Shown here: positions 1 through 8,702 of the stretch, one piece after another | Position numbering within the stretch: the stretch's first letter is position 1 | Layout of the letters: every line of letters begins with the position of its first letter | NCBI GenBank assembly: GCA_049487715.1 | Contig: CP150571.1 | Location: 372,001 to 436,000, forward strand | From: Pycnococcus provasolii | Taxonomy: Eukaryota > Chlorophyta > Pseudoscourfieldiophyceae > Pseudoscourfieldiales | DNA length: 64,000 bases | Direction of reading: 5' to 3' | Notes under the pieces: model-generated | The model's database searches: none | Told to the model about the DNA's origin: nothing | What the model saw: only the letters and a program-made list of their open reading frames with translations | Translations under genes and position numbers: made by a program

Positions 1-1917
1 ATGCTGCTTCGTCTGCAGAAATGACTCGATCTGGTGAAAGCGCATGAGGTCATCTATCGCGTTCAAGATGCTCTGAATTTTTCTACCGCTCTCTCCAACG
101 AGTGCCTCGGTTAGCTCTAGCGCGCCCACGGCCTTGGCGAGGCCGTCGAAGTAGCTGGACAGCCCCTCATCCTTCATTTTGGCGGTTAACGGCGTATCTC
201 CGAGGTAAAATTGGGCAAGCTCGGTGATCTTAGACACGACCGACTCGCGCAGCGACGCCCACCTCTCCCCTCGCTCGTCGACGAGCGCCCCGAACACTTC
301 CATGGCAATGTCCTCGACGTAGCTAAGCTCAAGCAGCAAGCTCAGAACCGTCTCCGGATTCGGTCGTTTTGCGAAGAGGCTTTCTTTGAGCTTTTTCGCG
401 CTCAGCGGCCCGCCGTCGATAGTATCATGCAGAAGCAGCCAGCGCAGTGCGTGATTTGCGGCGCGAATTACGTTAAGTGTGGGCTGTAGGGCACTGAGCG
501 CGCGCTCTGGGTCAGTGAGAGACCCATTGTCCACAAGATCCTTAAGCTGCCCTCGGCAGATCGGTATCGAGGCGATGTGCTTCGCCTGCATCTCCACCGC
601 ACGTTTCGTCGTCACGGCATTGGCAAGAGCCGCCTTCGCGGCTGGGTATGCATCCCACCACCATGCGAGGTCGAAGGCGTAGCCTGGCGCCCAAGCGACG
701 ACCCAGTGACCATCGAAATGCTTGTCAACCACCTCACGCATCGCACCGTAGTCAGAGTGCAAGATGCGTGGGCACAGGTGCAGAAGCGCAAACACGACGC
801 CAGCCTGGTTCGCGAGCGCGGACGTTCGATGCTCGGGCTCAGGCCAGTGCTGAATTTGCGCATAGATGTCCTCCGCGCGCGCTCGCGCGCAGATCATCGC
901 GATGACGGCATCGTCGAGTGGAAGCCGCTTGAAGAAGGAGTCGATGTAGTCCGGCGGCAGCGGCGCGCCCGTGCGCCTCAAGGCGGTAACATCCACGTCC
1001 GTTTTGCGGCTGAGGCTAACAATGCGATCCATCGCGTCGACGCCGTCGAGCACGCTGTTGGACGGTCCCGCCATCGCGGCATCGTCCCATCCTTTGTGCC
1101 GCACGTTCGCGACGACACACCGCTCTCTGACGGGCCCCGGCAAAGCAACCTCAAGTAAAAGCAGCAATTGGCCGTACCGAGCAGGAGCCTCCGCCATGAG
1201 CTGTCTCGCCTTGGGAGATTGCAGCATCGCCTCGGGTGTGCTTTGAATGTACGCACCGCTGGCGAGCTCGTCGAAGAATGCCGACAGGTCCGCTTGGTAG
1301 CGCACGATGGCGAGCAAAAGCGCCGCTACGCGCGAGGCGAAGCGCAGGATGACGTGCTCACCCGAAGCCGGCTCTCCTCCTTCACTATCCTCCTCCTCCG
1401 CGGCGCGCAGTTCGTCGTCGAGGGCGCGGCTGGCGAGGTCCTCTTCCGCCCTCGCGTCGAACAGTTCGGGTGCGATGAGATACGAGAAGTCTGGGAGCAC
1501 AGGTGCAAGTCTTACCGCCTCGCTTGCACCGTCCGCGGCTCTTCGTGCAGCAGCAATGTCCGTAGGCTGTTGCGTCGCCTGCGCCTTCTTCTCAGCCTCC
1601 TTGGCCCTTGCGTTCGCCTCCTGCACGCCAAGCAGCGGCCATGGCACCGCACGTGCGAGTCTAAGCAGCTCGGCGGTGAGCGCATCGGCGTGCGCGACGA
1701 GCCTGACAAGTGCAAGGTGTGCGGCAGAGTCCGCCTCGAGTGCGACAGACTCGCTGTATACGGTGCCTCCCCCTCCTCCCGCGTGCGACGCCGCATAGTT
1801 TGGGAATGCGGCTCCTCCCGCGTGCGTCTCTCCTGCGACTGACCTCGGAGGCGCGTGCGGGCTTATGCTCGACCTCCTCGCGTCGCTCAGGCTTCCTCTC
1901 CTTGGGTTGGTCGCCAT
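1..1917 (-). CDS. WASHC5: WASH complex subunit 5 (strumpellin), C-terminus cut by window edge
   Basis: Strumpellin is a core subunit of the WASH complex, which activates Arp2/3 to build actin patches on endosomes. An ATG at 1917 opens a frame of 639 codons that runs off the left edge, a little over half of the roughly 1,150-residue family length. Segments line up clearly with animal strumpellin: LLRLARAVPWP near residue 85, FSYLIAPELF near 145, YIDSFFKRLPLDDAVIAMI near 325, EHRTSALANQAGVVFALLHL and MREVVDKHFDGHWVV near 365-400, and LRWLLLHDTIDGGPLS near 485. The first 60 residues are Gly/Ala/Ser-rich and unlike the family. No frame break or intron is visible. The gene is divergent from Eaf6. 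The identification rests on recalled family sequence; the missing C-terminus cannot be judged. Confidence 0.9.
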   Translation of the reverse strand, partial: MATNPRRGSLSDARRSSISPHAPPRSVAGETHAGGAAFPNYAASHAGGGGGTVYSESVALEADSAAHLALVRLVAHADALTAELLRLARAVPWPLLGVQEANARAKEAEKKAQATQQPTDIAAARRAADGASEAVRLAPVLPDFSYLIAPELFDARAEEDLASRALDDELRAAEEEDSEGGEPASGEHVILRFASRVAALLLAIVRYQADLSAFFDELASGAYIQSTPEAMLQSPKARQLMAEAPARYGQLLLLLEVALPGPVRERCVVANVRHKGWDDAAMAGPSNSVLDGVDAMDRIVSLSRKTDVDVTALRRTGAPLPPDYIDSFFKRLPLDDAVIAMICARARAEDIYAQIQHWPEPEHRTSALANQAGVVFALLHLCPRILHSDYGAMREVVDKHFDGHWVVAWAPGYAFDLAWWWDAYPAAKAALANAVTTKRAVEMQAKHIASIPICRGQLKDLVDNGSLTDPERALSALQPTLNVIRAANHALRWLLLHDTIDGGPLSAKKLKESLFAKRPNPETVLSLLLELSYVEDIAMEVFGALVDERGERWASLRESVVSKITELAQFYLGDTPLTAKMKDEGLSSYFDGLAKAVGALELTEALVGESGRKIQSILNAIDDLMRFHQIESFLQTKQH

Positions 1918-2400
1918 GGTGGTTGTGTTCGCCGGCGCCCTTCCGTCCCGTGAGAAGTGGGACAGGCAGAGTGTTGTACGATTAGTTGGTATGGCGGTGT
2001 CCGAAGGGTGGTGAGAACCATGAGAAGAGAACGTCAGCCGTTTCGGGACGGGACTTCGCCCTCGAGCAGGCGAGGGAGAGGGGGGGTTAACCGTTCTTGA
2101 CCACCTTCATCACCGGCTTGCAACACCGGGCAACGAGCGAACCGTAACGTAGGCTCGCAACCTCTAAGGGGAGACTTCAACGTCCAACGGGACCTACTTA
2201 AGTTACCGCGTTTTTCCCCTAAGCTTTCAACAGTCCCAGTTCGGGGTTCCGATTTTCTTTTTTTTTCTCCCAGGTTCTTGGCCCTCTGCCCTCTGCCCTC
2301 TGTCCCTGCCGCGCGACATTGCAGTCATTGCTCCCGCCGTGGCGCCCCTCCCCCTCTCTCCCCCTCTCCCTCAACCCACCCTCGCGCACTTCACAAAACC
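1918..2400. promoter_or_regulatory. divergent intergenic region, strumpellin / Eaf6
   Basis: This 483-bp spacer separates two head-to-head genes and must hold both promoters. The 9-mer TTCGGGGTT lies at 2240-2248, 160 bp before the Eaf6 start. A pyrimidine-rich stretch (2255-2400, with runs of CCCTCTGCC and CTCTCCCCC) immediately precedes the Eaf6 ATG and looks like a 5' UTR. No coding frame with family resemblance was seen. Confidence 0.5.
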
Positions 2401-2826
2401 ATGAGCGCAACAACGGTGCTTGACAGACTCAAGCAGCAGCGAGACAAACTGCGCGAGGAAGCAAAACACATCGAAAAAACAATCTATGAAGGAGAAACGA
2501 CATACCTGCAGGACCTTGGAACGCACGGAACCATATTCAAAGGGTTCGAAGGGTACATGGCTATGAAACCAAAAAATGATAACCAAAAGAGGTCAAAGCT
2601 CGCGCGACTCGAGGAGCGACTCGCGTCGCTAAGCTCCATAACCGCACCCACGGAAGTGGAGAAGAACAGTGGCGCGGATGGGGGCGACAAGGGGGGAGGC
2701 ACGGGAGGAGGGGCAGAGGGCGTGGAGAAGGATACGTACAAGCCTTCCGCAATGCTCAAACGATCAAGGCAAAAGAGGGAACAAAAGAGACGCGAACGCG
2801 AAGCTGACGCATTCATCGAAGGGTGA
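2401..2826 (+). CDS. EAF6: Eaf6/MEAF6-like histone acetyltransferase subunit
   Basis: Eaf6 is a small subunit of NuA4/HBO1-type histone acetyltransferase complexes in the nucleus. The 141-residue product starts at the first ATG (2401); an upstream extension in frame has no ATG. Residues 5-45 form a helical, charged segment ending in IYEGETTYLQDLGTHGTIFK and GFEGYM, the hallmark of the family (human: IYALETSYLEDT...GNILKGWDGYL). RLASLSSITAPTEVEK corresponds to the family's second conserved block. The tail is Gly-rich, then basic (KRSRQKREQKRRERE), which suits a nuclear protein. A TGTAA polyadenylation signal lies 16 bp past the stop (2842-2846). The gene converges on CCR4. Confidence 0.85.
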   Translation: MSATTVLDRLKQQRDKLREEAKHIEKTIYEGETTYLQDLGTHGTIFKGFEGYMAMKPKNDNQKRSKLARLEERLASLSSITAPTEVEKNSGADGGDKGGGTGGGAEGVEKDTYKPSAMLKRSRQKREQKRREREADAFIEG

Positions 2827-3011
2827 CACGCCCGACAGCCTTGTAACAGTATGGTATATCCTCCTTTCAAAGTCACAACCACGGACGGGATGGGGACAGG
2901 GACGACGGACCTGATCACGTTTAGCCTCAGCTCTCAAACTGGTTTACAACTCGCGTCAGCTGCGCGACGCGCGCTCGCGCCGCGCGTAGCTGGGGTAGGC
3001 CATATCAGCTC

Positions 3012-5069
3012 TCAAATCTGCGCAAATTCAGCCATAATCGCGACGTGGTCTGAGCTCATGTTTGGACTAGGTAGTCTCGCATCGCCATTTGTCCCCAGCT
3101 CACCAGGTAGCTCGAGCAGCGACACAGGCACAAGGCTGTCCGCGGTGAAGAAAATGTAGTCGAGCGTTCCCTCGAATTGCCGCGTTCGATTCGTGAATCG
3201 AGGCTCGCGTGCCTGCACGTCGAAGTTACGGCGAATGACATTCACCGCCTCCGAGGGATTCAACTCGATCGGCTCCTCATCCTCGGAGAGGTTGTCCGAG
3301 CCGAGCGGGTGGTTCGGCGTGGCGTAAGCGCGCTCGTGCGGCGTCGGATATCCAGCCGCAAGCGCAGCCTCACGGTTCTCGTGGTGCTCAAGCACCGCGC
3401 TGAGGCTTGCGTAAGCCGACGCAAGTGGCAGGTGGTGAACAAGCTTTGACGACGGCTGCAGGATGCCCAGCGGATCAGCGGCAAGGTCGGGATGCGACGC
3501 GTGAACGCGACCTGCCGCAAGCAGGCTGTGTGGTGCGGAACCGGGAACCGAGTTGAAGTCTCCAGCCACGAGCATGGGAATCTCTGTGCTCGCAGCAATC
3601 TTCTCCAGTCCCTTGAGCAGCGTGTGAACCTGCCACAGCTTGACGTCTCGAGCCTCGGGATTGGCGTGGATGTGTGCATTTGCGACGCAGAGAAGGCGGC
3701 GGCTGTTGCCCCCAGCCTTCTCCTCGCCACCACCAGCTCCAACTCCAATGCCGCCGAGTCCGCCACCTGCACCTCCGCCAACACCGCCCATCCGGTCACC
3801 GTCAGGCCCTCCCGTGACTGCATCGTCATTCGCCTCGAGCACGACGATGAGCGCAACATTGTCCTTCAGGAGTCGGCTCAGCGCACTCTTCTTAGAATGC
3901 GCGCTGCCGAGCATGTCGCTCAGGCTTAGCGCAGCCTTGTTGAACTCCACCTCGTACTTCTTGACAAGGCGGAACTTGCTGCTGCGGTAGAATGTGGCGC
4001 ACCCGTCAATGGCAAATCCTGAGCCGGCGCCTGTGAATATCTCCGTCGTCTTGCGCTTATACACCGAGTCATAACCGATGTTGGTCATTTCCTTGTTCCA
4101 GAAATCCTCGTAGTGGTCGCTCTGCACCTCCTGGAGGCAGACGATATCAGCGCCGTACTTGCTGATTTCGCGAAGCAGGTTGCGTCGTCGGTATCCCCAG
4201 CTGAGGCACCATGCTGGCGTGTCGGGGTACATGTCGTTCGTGGCGTACAGCTCGGCGAGAACGTTGTACGTTAGGATGGTGAAGAATCGTCCCGCCGAGT
4301 TCGCTTCGTCCGCCGCGACGCCGCCCATGGAGCGCTGCTCGAGAAGCTGCGCGATGTACGGGTGTTCGACGGGAACGTTGAGAAGGTGCCTCGGTCTGGG
4401 CGTGGGTGCGGGGATGGTGCGGCTGGTGGTGACGAGCGTGGCGTTTGTGCTTCCTGACGCGTCTGGAAGAGGCTCGCCCGTGGCGCCGTCGACGACGGTC
4501 ACCTCGTACTTGAGCACGTTTCCGACATCTTCGGAAGTTGGCACGTACGTCCGGCTCTGCCCCACCTCGGTCCACCGCTCTCCCGATGCGTCCTGCACGG
4601 TGACAGCCGGCGGCCCTTTCGCAAGGTGAGGCTTCGACGCCGAGGTGGGGTTGTCAAAGTCACCAGGAATCATAGCGTCCGAATCGCCGTTGGCTCCGAT
4701 GATGCGGTCGTAGTTTGACCTGTGCGTCTTCCATGCCCTTGCAAAGCACTCAGGCGAGCAGTGGTACGTTCTCGTTCCGGTGAGTTTGGGAAAGGCAACA
4801 CACTGCATGGTCGCCCGCTCGGTCGTGTGTACGGAGCAGAATGCAACCTTCCTCGAGTTGAGCGAGCGGAACCACCTGTGTTTCAAAAAGGCGTTGTCGT
4901 CTGACGGTGCGGACGCTGTGAAGTCGTCGGTGGTGTGCGTTCCATCGGCTCTTCGCAGCACGATGTACGGTTCGAGCTCCACCCCGCAGATGGGCGGATC
5001 GCACGACAAGCTTACCGCGCGGTTGCTGATTGCGAGTCGTTCCGCGCCCGAGTTCGTTAGGTCCGTCAT
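3012..5069 (-). CDS. CCR4: CCR4-type poly(A) deadenylase, plant-like
   Basis: Catalytic deadenylase of the CCR4-NOT complex, shortening mRNA poly(A) tails in the cytoplasm. The 685-residue protein begins at ATG 5069. The N-terminal third carries a Cys/His cluster (CSVHTTERATMQC...YHCSPECF, about 75-115) and a block around GERWTEVGQSRTYVPTSEDV (about 165-185); both are typical of plant CCR4a/b and replace the leucine-rich repeats of yeast and animal CCR4. The endonuclease/exonuclease/phosphatase domain starts at FTILTYNVLAELYA (about 270) and shows CLQEVQ (catalytic Glu, about 311), VAGDFNSVPGS (about 500) and SSDHVAIMAEF (catalytic Asp-His, about 676). A Gly-rich insertion near 420-450 is unusual. 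The reverse complement of TGTAA at 2944-2948 is a likely poly(A) signal. Confidence 0.93.
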   Translation of the reverse strand: MTDLTNSGAERLAISNRAVSLSCDPPICGVELEPYIVLRRADGTHTTDDFTASAPSDDNAFLKHRWFRSLNSRKVAFCSVHTTERATMQCVAFPKLTGTRTYHCSPECFARAWKTHRSNYDRIIGANGDSDAMIPGDFDNPTSASKPHLAKGPPAVTVQDASGERWTEVGQSRTYVPTSEDVGNVLKYEVTVVDGATGEPLPDASGSTNATLVTTSRTIPAPTPRPRHLLNVPVEHPYIAQLLEQRSMGGVAADEANSAGRFFTILTYNVLAELYATNDMYPDTPAWCLSWGYRRRNLLREISKYGADIVCLQEVQSDHYEDFWNKEMTNIGYDSVYKRKTTEIFTGAGSGFAIDGCATFYRSSKFRLVKKYEVEFNKAALSLSDMLGSAHSKKSALSRLLKDNVALIVVLEANDDAVTGGPDGDRMGGVGGGAGGGLGGIGVGAGGGEEKAGGNSRRLLCVANAHIHANPEARDVKLWQVHTLLKGLEKIAASTEIPMLVAGDFNSVPGSAPHSLLAAGRVHASHPDLAADPLGILQPSSKLVHHLPLASAYASLSAVLEHHENREAALAAGYPTPHERAYATPNHPLGSDNLSEDEEPIELNPSEAVNVIRRNFDVQAREPRFTNRTRQFEGTLDYIFFTADSLVPVSLLELPGELGTNGDARLPSPNMSSDHVAIMAEFAQI

Positions 5070-5639
5070 CGCCAGTGTTGTTTGTTCCGCTAGCTACCCT
5101 AATAGTAGTTCTTCATGGTGTCGTGTTGGTCGTCGTTTGGCAGCGTAGCGTGCGGCGCCACAGTCGTTGGGGGAGGAGTGGGCCCGCACTCGGCGGCCGG
5201 GGGGCAAGGGGGGCAGGGGAGGGGAAGGGGGAGTGGAACGGAAAGCAGGCGGAAAAGGAGAGGAGAGGAAAGGAGGGGGAGGAGAGGGCAAACCTAAACG
5301 CGTGTACCCTTTACCCTAATCCTCCGTCCCCGCGAAACCCCGAAATGTAAAAGATTATTCGGGGTTCAGAGTTCTTCCCATGGATCTCGAACCAGTGAAA
5401 AGAATCTTAGGGTTAGGGTTTTATAGAACTTGTCGCGTTTTCTTCTTCGAAGTTTGGAATGTGTCCTCCAGGTCCAGGCGTGGGAGGTGGACATTTGCAC
5501 CTTGCAATTCGAACCCTATAACTCCCCATTTTTACCAGACCAACTGGCCGTACTGTAACGTCCCCAATCCTCCTTCCAAGGTCACGCGTGCGCGACGCGT
5601 CCCCCGGCCCTCCCGAAGCAACTCCCAACCACGACAAAC
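5070..5639. promoter_or_regulatory. divergent promoter region, CCR4 / cysteine protease
   Basis: The spacer contains a purine-rich block (about 5195-5290, GGGGAGGGG-like runs), telomere-like motifs (TTACCCTAAT at 5311-5320, TTAGGGTTAGGGTTTT near 5408), and an inverted pair of the recurrent 9-mer: AACCCCGAA at 5336-5344 facing TTCGGGGTT at 5358-5366 across 13 bp. The pair could act as a protein-binding site or a hairpin. No gene was recognised here. Confidence 0.5.
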
Positions 5640-6746
5640 ATGGCACGCGCTCTCGTCTTCATCGCCGTAACGACCTTCGTCGTGGCCGTGAAGGCTGCGA
5701 GGCCCCTTGATGTGGTCAACTCCGTGCACACGCTCGCTGTGGAGGGTGCTTCGGAGCTAGAAGAGAAGTTCCAAGCGTGGGCCGAGAAACATAACGTGAA
5801 CTTCCAGTCAAATGACGAACGCAGCGAGAGACTCGACGTCTACAAATCCAACGCGGAACTTGTTGCAAGGCACAACAGGGCGTACCTTGATGGGAAGACG
5901 ACGTGGGCCATGACGCTAGACGGGGCGTACGCTGCAACCTCGTCCGAAGAGTTTGAGCAGACGCGGCTGATGATGCCGCAAAACTGCAGTGCGACGCACG
6001 TTGGCACAGTCCCCAAAACATTGCCCGAGGATACCCTCAAGCTGCCCGATGAGGTGGACTGGCGCACGAAAGGAGTCGTAACACCCGTCAAGAATCAAGG
6101 GTCGTGTGGTTCGTGCTGGACGTTTTCAACCACCGGAACGCTAGAGGCGCATCACTGCATCAAGCACAAGCAAGACTGCACGGCGTGGACAGGGCTCGCT
6201 GAGCAGCAGCTCGTCGACTGCGCTGGAGCTTTCGACAACCACGGCTGCGACGGTGGGTTGCCCAGCCACGCGTTCGAGTACATTCGATGGAACGGCGGAC
6301 TTGATACGGAGGAGTCGTACACGTACACCGCGAAGGACGGGAAGTGCGAGTTCAAGGGTTCAAGCGTGGGAAGTCACGTGACGGAGGTGCACAACATAAC
6401 CGCATTCGACGAGGATGCGATTGGCGTGGCGCTTGCGAAGTCTGGCCCCGTCGCTGTTGCCTACCAGGTGGCGAGCGACTTTCGTCTGTACAGCCACGGC
6501 GTTTATGACTCGTATGACTCGAAGACGGGCACGACCGTTTGCAAGAGTGGCCCTACGGACGTCAACCACGCCGTCGTCGCGGTGGGCTACGGCACCACGG
6601 ACGACGACAAGAAGACGCCCTACTTCATCGTGCGCAACTCATGGAGCAAGGAGTGGGGCATGGAAGGCTACTTTTGGATTAAGCGCGGCGAAAACTTGTG
6701 CGGCATTGCAGATTGCGCGAGCTTCCCCGACGCCGCGTCGCTGTAA
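5640..6746 (+). CDS. papain-family cysteine protease (cathepsin H / aleurain-like)
   Basis: A lysosomal/vacuolar C1A peptidase of 368 residues. Residues 1-19 form a signal peptide (hydrophobic ALVFIAVTTFVVAV). An I29-type propeptide follows (about 40-105; FQAWAEKHNVNF, then ERLDVYKSNAELVARHN). The mature enzyme begins near LPDEVDWRTKGVVTPVKNQG. All catalytic residues are present: Gln153, Cys159 in GSCGSCW, His310 in VNHAVVAVGYG and Asn333 in RNSWS. Acidic EQQLVDCAGAF and the conserved GCDGGLP are also seen. QNCSATH before the mature domain recalls the cathepsin H mini-chain region, hence the H/aleurain assignment over cathepsin L. The stop codon is embedded in a TGTAA poly(A) signal (6742-6746). 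Confidence 0.93.
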   Translation: MARALVFIAVTTFVVAVKAARPLDVVNSVHTLAVEGASELEEKFQAWAEKHNVNFQSNDERSERLDVYKSNAELVARHNRAYLDGKTTWAMTLDGAYAATSSEEFEQTRLMMPQNCSATHVGTVPKTLPEDTLKLPDEVDWRTKGVVTPVKNQGSCGSCWTFSTTGTLEAHHCIKHKQDCTAWTGLAEQQLVDCAGAFDNHGCDGGLPSHAFEYIRWNGGLDTEESYTYTAKDGKCEFKGSSVGSHVTEVHNITAFDEDAIGVALAKSGPVAVAYQVASDFRLYSHGVYDSYDSKTGTTVCKSGPTDVNHAVVAVGYGTTDDDKKTPYFIVRNSWSKEWGMEGYFWIKRGENLCGIADCASFPDAASL

Positions 6747-7106
6747 CGACAAAGGTCTCGTGCTCGAACAGCCCCCACGCAGCGTCCCTTTGCGTCCCTG
6801 CAAGTTACGAGAATGTTGAGCCGTTTGCTTGTGCTCGCTAACGTTAGGAGGTATGCTTTACACAGGTACTACGAGTAGTACCATGGTTTGTGTGACATGC
6901 TGCAAGCTCGGGGCGGAGAGACACCTTCGGAACGTGATGCCACACCGGCCGTGAAACTTGTCATCTCGCAGCAGGTAAGGTGATGCCGGGAAATTCGCAG
7001 AAAGTCGGGGTTGCAAATTTTCGGTGCGCTCCTTCCCTTCCCTTCCTCTTCCCTTCCCCCTCACACGCCCTCTCTGATCTCTCCCACCACTCGTTCCCAC
7101 TCCCAA
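6747..7106. promoter_or_regulatory. intergenic region upstream of ATE1
   Basis: 360 bp between two co-directional genes. It includes the protease 3' UTR and, before the ATE1 ATG, a pyrimidine-rich leader (7028-7080, CCCTTCCCTTCC-like). A close variant of the recurrent motif, GTCGGGGTT, occurs near 7007. Nothing else was recognised. Confidence 0.4.
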
Positions 7107-7618
7107 ATGGCGTTCACGACGGAACACGCCGAACACCAAGCCGAACACCAGAGCGATGACCAGCCACAGACTAACGCACAACCGCACAGGGACGTCTCGC
7201 TGCTCGAAGACCACGGCATGTACAGAGCGGAGTGCGGATACTGCAAGAGACTCGAGAGGTCAGCCGTGAACGCCGGCATGTGGGCGCACGTCATGTACTC
7301 AGACGTATACGAGGCGATGATGGTGCGCGGATGGCGCAGGTCGGGAAAGTGGTTGTACAAGCCACTGAACAAGCATACGTGCTGTCCTTCGCTTCCCATT
7401 CGACTGCCATCGAGCACGTTCGAGTACTCACGCGAGTTCAGAAGGGTGCACGCCGGTGTGGTCAAGCACTTGGAAGCAAAGGAGGAGGAGGGGAGGACAG
7501 AGAAGGACGAGGAAGGCACACATCGCAAGAAGCTGGGCATTGCATGGGTTCGCCCGGTGGCAGATGAAGAGACGTACGCCTTGTATCGACGCTACCAGCG
7601 TGTCGTCCACGGCGAGGA

Positions 7619-7651
<33 letters not shown>

Positions 7652-8471
7652 CGACGGCGGCGACGACGACGACGTCAGCGGCGCGGAGCAGGAGCAAGGT
7701 CGGCAGCAAGAACAAGGTCAGGATCAGGGGCAGGAGCAGAGTCTGAAGCAGGAGCAGGAGTTGGAGCAAGAGCAGGAGCAACCTCAACAGCAGCAGAAGA
7801 ACAACAAGAAGCGAAAGGAAAAAGAAGATGCCGTTGATGTGGCCAATACGTCATACGCGCGCTTCCTCGTCGACTCGCCGCTGGTTCCTACCAAAGGAGG
7901 AACGAGTCGTGTTCCCAGCCCCGTCGAAAGTGCGAATCCACAGAAACTCGAACGACCGAGCTGGTTAGATGCAACTTTCGATGAGCCGCCTGCTGACGCG
8001 ATGGGATCGTGGCACATCCAGTACCGTCTTGACGGCGATCTCGTCGCTGTAAGCGTCGTCGACGTGCTCCCATGCGGCGTGTCAAGCGTATACGCGCTGT
8101 ACGACCCCGACATTGGACGAAAGCTACAGCTTGGCAAATTCACCAGCCTCTACGAGCTGGACTTTTCCCGTCGTCGTGCAATCGCGCTGGGCAAGGAGAA
8201 TTCTGATTACTACTACCTGGGCTTTTACATTCCGTCGTGTCCCAAGATGCGATACAAAGCCACGTATCGGCCATCAGAGCTGCTTTGCCCAGTCACGCAA
8301 GCTTGGCGCAAAATCAAACACGACAGCACGCCAATGCCACATGCGCCAGCAGATGACATGACTGTTCAGGACATTGAGCGCATTTTGGATGCCCCATGTA
8401 CTCACCAGCCGAAGGAGTCGCTTGAGGTGGCGCAAATTGGGCCTAGTGTGCTCGCAGTCAGCGTTGGCTGA
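7107..8471 (+). CDS. ATE1: arginyl-tRNA--protein transferase ATE1
   Basis: ATE1 transfers Arg from Arg-tRNA to N-terminal Asp/Glu, marking proteins for the Arg/N-degron pathway. The ATG at 7107 gives 454 residues. The N-terminal domain has CGYCKR (about 39), GMWAHVMYSDVYEAMM, GWRRSGKWLYKP and NKHTCCP, the Cys motifs that bind Fe-S or haem in the family. The C-terminal catalytic (GNAT-like) domain shows SWHIQYRLDGDLVAVSVVD, the YYYLGFYIPSCPKMRYKATY block and YRPSELLCP. Between the two lies an unusual low-complexity insertion: a run of at least ten Asp (about 171-188) followed by Gln/Glu repeats to about residue 235. The gene is otherwise intact. It converges with the bZIP gene across 231 bp. 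Confidence 0.93.
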
Positions 8472-8702
8472 CTGATCAGAAATTCAGTAATTGAATGTAC
8501 TTTACATACATTGTCCAACGTTCGTCTATTCATACCATTCAGCCTATTCTTCAATGGCGCTATTCACAGCGCGTTATTTACGCACATTTTGTGTTTTGGG
8601 CGTATAGATTATTTTGGAGGTATTGAAATTCTGTGATGAGAGATACTAAAATGCATTACAAATAATACGGAAAAAAAGAGAAACGCGAGAGGCGAAGAAA
8701 GT

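Noticed and set aside
211-1842. Several plus-strand open frames of 90-224 codons
   Set aside because: They lie opposite strumpellin, whose minus frame matches the family along its whole length.
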